From positions 1 to 6,689 of the forward strand of contig JACDEN010000148.1 in the NCBI GenBank assembly GCA_013816415.1: DNA of 6,689 nt. The letters are read 5' to 3'. The position numbers were made by a program, and so were the translations under genes. Origin of the DNA: Planctomycetota bacterium (GTDB taxonomy: Bacteria; Planctomycetota; UBA11346). Below are positions 5,588 through 6,689 of the stretch, in pieces (position 1 is the stretch's first letter; every line of letters begins with the position of its first letter). The notes under the pieces are model-generated. The model saw nothing but the letters and a program-made list of their open reading frames with translations, ran no database searches and was not told the DNA's origin.

Positions 5588-6448
5588 ATGTCGAGCCGCA
5601 TAGGTTCTTTCGCTGCGATGATTGCCCTGGGGGCATTGCTGCTGTGGTCGGCGAACCTCTCCGCCGGCGAGGCGGCGCCTGCCGCCGTGGCCGGCTACCG
5701 GCTCTACCCCGGCGACCTGCTGCACATCCAGGTCTTCGACAACCCGGATCTCGAAACCGACATCCGCGTCCCCGATACGGGAACCATCACCTTCCCGCTC
5801 ATCGGACAGGTCAGGGAGCTGGTCGGCCGCACCGTCGAGGATTTCACCAACGAGCTGTCGAAGCGGCTGATGGACGGCTACCTGCGCCAGGCCGTGGTGA
5901 CGATCACGGTGAAGGATTTCGGCAAGCGTCTGGCGACGGTGATGGGAAGCGTGACCCATCCCGGTCCGGTCGCGCTCGATCCGCTGCGCGTGACCACGGC
6001 GATGCAGGCGATCGGCGACGCCGGCGGCTTCAACGACGATGCCAACCGCATCGGAGCGATGGTCATCCGCGACAACCCGCACACCAATGAGAAGATCGCG
6101 CTGCAGGTCCCCAAGGGCGACAAGGCATCGGATCTGGTGAAGGACATCGTCCTCGAACCCGGCGACATCATCATCGTGCCCAGGCTCGATCGCGTCTTCA
6201 TCCTCGGCCAGGTGACCAAGCCCGGCGCGGTGAACCTGCCGAGCCAGGAACCGCTCACCGTCTCGAAGGCGGTGAGCCTCGCGGGCGGCTTCGACAAGTT
6301 CGCGAAGCAGGGGAACGTCCAGCTGATCCGCACCGGACAGAAGGTGCAGGAAGTGGACGTGCGCAAGATCCTCACCGGCGATTCCCGCGAAGAGGATCCG
6401 AAGCTGAATCCTGGCGATACGGTGTACGTGCCGGAGAGCCGCTTCTAA
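5588..6448 (+). CDS. Polysaccharide biosynthesis/export (OPX, Wza-related) protein lacking the outer-membrane helix
   Basis: This 286-aa secreted protein carries capsule or exopolysaccharide across the periplasm and outer membrane in OPX/PCP export systems. Residues 1-26 form a Sec signal peptide with hydrophobic core AAMIALGALLLW and likely cleavage after SANLSA; there is no lipobox cysteine, unlike the lipoprotein Wza. The polysaccharide export domain covers about 36-112, beginning with the hallmark YRLYPGDLLHIQVFDNPDL and PDTGTITFPLIG motifs. Two SLBB domains follow: about 115-198 (VMGSVTHPGPV, DAGGF) and about 203-283 (ILGQVTKPGAV, LAGGF, LNPGDTVYVP). The protein ends three residues after this last strand, so the C-terminal amphipathic helix that forms the Wza outer-membrane pore is missing; Wza is 379 aa. 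This resembles short OPX proteins that work with a separate outer-membrane beta-barrel, as described in Myxococcus. No polymerase, flippase, glycosyltransferase or Wzc-like co-polymerase gene lies in the window, so the polysaccharide is unknown. Confidence 0.94.
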   Translation: MSSRIGSFAAMIALGALLLWSANLSAGEAAPAAVAGYRLYPGDLLHIQVFDNPDLETDIRVPDTGTITFPLIGQVRELVGRTVEDFTNELSKRLMDGYLRQAVVTITVKDFGKRLATVMGSVTHPGPVALDPLRVTTAMQAIGDAGGFNDDANRIGAMVIRDNPHTNEKIALQVPKGDKASDLVKDIVLEPGDIIIVPRLDRVFILGQVTKPGAVNLPSQEPLTVSKAVSLAGGFDKFAKQGNVQLIRTGQKVQEVDVRKILTGDSREEDPKLNPGDTVYVPESRF

Positions 6449-6477
6449 CGCCCGGACACGGTGGTTGGTGGTTTGCA

Positions 6478-6495
6478 TTTTTCGATCGTGAAAAA
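6478..6495. repeat. AT-rich inverted repeat TTTTTC/GAAAAA
   Basis: TTTTTC (6478-6483) and GAAAAA (6490-6495) are perfect 6-bp inverted arms around the 6-base loop GATCGT, 29 bases after the export-gene stop. In RNA the stem would be weak, and no T-run follows on the plus strand. A DNA-binding protein site or a bend is as likely as a termination signal. Confidence 0.4.
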
Positions 6496-6558
6496 ACGAC
6501 GCATGCGCTAAGCATCCGCGGCCGAGTCCGATCACGTCAGTGCCCGTGACATCCCTCG

Positions 6559-6579
6559 ATCAACCATCAACCATCAACC
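6559..6579. repeat. Three perfect tandem heptamers ATCAACC
   Basis: The unit ATCAACC occurs three times without interruption (6559-6565, 6566-6572, 6573-6579). The tract GGTTGGTGGTT at 6463-6473 is the reverse complement of part of this array with one mismatch in 11, so the two could pair over about 85 bases. The heptamer period is unlike a coding repeat, and there is no reading frame through it that I would call a gene. Confidence 0.75.
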
Positions 6580-6596
6580 AATCTCAAACGGCGACA

Positions 6597-6617
6597 AAGT
6601 CGCGGGGCCCCTGACTT
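6597..6617. repeat. Composite palindrome AAGTC - GGGGCCCC - GACTT
   Basis: The core GGGGCCCC (6604-6611) is a perfect 8-bp palindrome, flanked by inverted arms AAGTC (6597-6601) and GACTT (6613-6617) with 2-base and 1-base spacers. The core leaves no room for an RNA loop without losing central pairs, so a double-stranded protein binding site fits better than a terminator. Chance is possible in GC-rich sequence. Confidence 0.4.
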
Positions 6618-6637
6618 CACCGACCGCCGAGCCGTGA

Positions 6638-6670
6638 TCGCGTGATAAAATGGGCGAAGCCATCACGCGA
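6638..6670. repeat. Perfect 9-bp inverted repeat near the right edge
   Basis: TCGCGTGAT (6638-6646) and ATCACGCGA (6662-6670) are exact reverse complements separated by 15 bases, within which GGC/GCC (6653-6655 and 6659-6661) could form an inner stem with a GAA loop. The left arm overlaps TGATAAAAT (6643-6651), which matches an extended -10 promoter element, and the right arm lies inside a possible start of a coding region. It could be an operator or an RNA hairpin around a start codon. Confidence 0.5.
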
Positions 6671-6689
6671 CGATTTCTGGCCATAGCCA
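6650..6689 (+). CDS. Possible start of a gene truncated by the window edge
   Basis: An ATG at 6650 opens a frame (MGEAITRRFLAIA) that stays open for 13 codons to the window end. An in-frame TGA lies 15 bases upstream, so this would be the true beginning. There is no Shine-Dalgarno sequence before it, and the same bases can be read as an extended -10 element, which would place the transcript start beyond this ATG. The two readings exclude each other unless a promoter lies further upstream. No family can be assigned. Confidence 0.18.
   Translation, partial: MGEAITRRFLAIA

Larger units (their letters stand above)
6449..6689. other. Non-coding region rich in inverted and direct repeats downstream of the export gene
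   Basis: No complete gene is visible in these 241 bases. From left to right they hold a GGTTGGTGGTT tract (6463-6473), an AT-rich inverted repeat (6478-6495), a 5-bp inverted repeat TCACG/CGTGA (6532-6536 and 6545-6549), three tandem heptamers (6559-6579), a palindromic block (6597-6617) and a 9-bp perfect inverted repeat near the edge (6638-6670). No hairpin followed directly by a T-run was found, so how the export transcript ends is unclear. The concentration of repeats contrasts with the gene-dense remainder and suggests a regulatory or structured spacer. Confidence 0.6.

Noticed and set aside
5573..6535. A 320-codon minus-strand open frame opposite the export gene
   Set aside because: The export gene on the plus strand has a signal peptide, ribosome site and clear domains; the opposite frame has no recognisable motif and the His/Asp-rich composition typical of antisense shadows.

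Overview
The window is high-GC, gene-dense bacterial DNA. It holds four genes on the minus strand and one on the plus strand, with two longer intergenic stretches on the right. The organism is a bacterium with a diderm (Gram-negative type) envelope, because a signal-peptide-bearing polysaccharide export protein is present. The GyrA sequence and the signalling genes have a Planctomycetota/PVC or deltaproteobacterial flavour, but nothing here fixes the phylum, and I saw no rRNA, tRNA, CRISPR array or transposase.

Layout on the minus strand, in transcription order: (1) gyrA, a full-length DNA gyrase A subunit of 823 aa (2805-5276). (2) After a gap of about 130 bp, a compact three-gene signalling operon runs off toward the left edge. 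Its genes are a histidine-kinase-like protein (1812-2672), a response regulator fused to an HDOD domain (589-1815), and a stand-alone receiver-domain protein (23-592). Both junctions in this operon are 4-base ATGA start/stop overlaps, so the three proteins are very likely translationally coupled. A small GC-rich hairpin follows the last stop codon.

The most interesting point is the kinase-like protein. Its phosphoacceptor H-box is textbook, but its ATP-binding domain has lost both N-box asparagines and the F/G1/G2 region, and it has no sensor domain. It therefore looks more like a histidine phosphotransferase or pseudokinase (in the manner of Spo0B or ChpT) than a self-contained kinase. I infer that an unlinked kinase feeds it and that it distributes phosphate to one or both co-encoded receivers. 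This is a sequence-based hypothesis, not a demonstrated system.

On the plus strand, divergent from gyrA across about 310 bp of non-coding DNA, lies a periplasmic polysaccharide biosynthesis/export (OPX, Wza-related) protein of 286 aa (5588-6448). It ends right after its second SLBB domain, so it lacks the outer-membrane-spanning C-terminal helix of Wza and has no lipobox. It is followed by 241 bp (6449-6689) without a convincing complete gene. That stretch contains several inverted repeats, a triple heptamer repeat, and a 9-bp perfect inverted repeat overlapping either an extended -10 element or the start of a further gene cut by the window edge.
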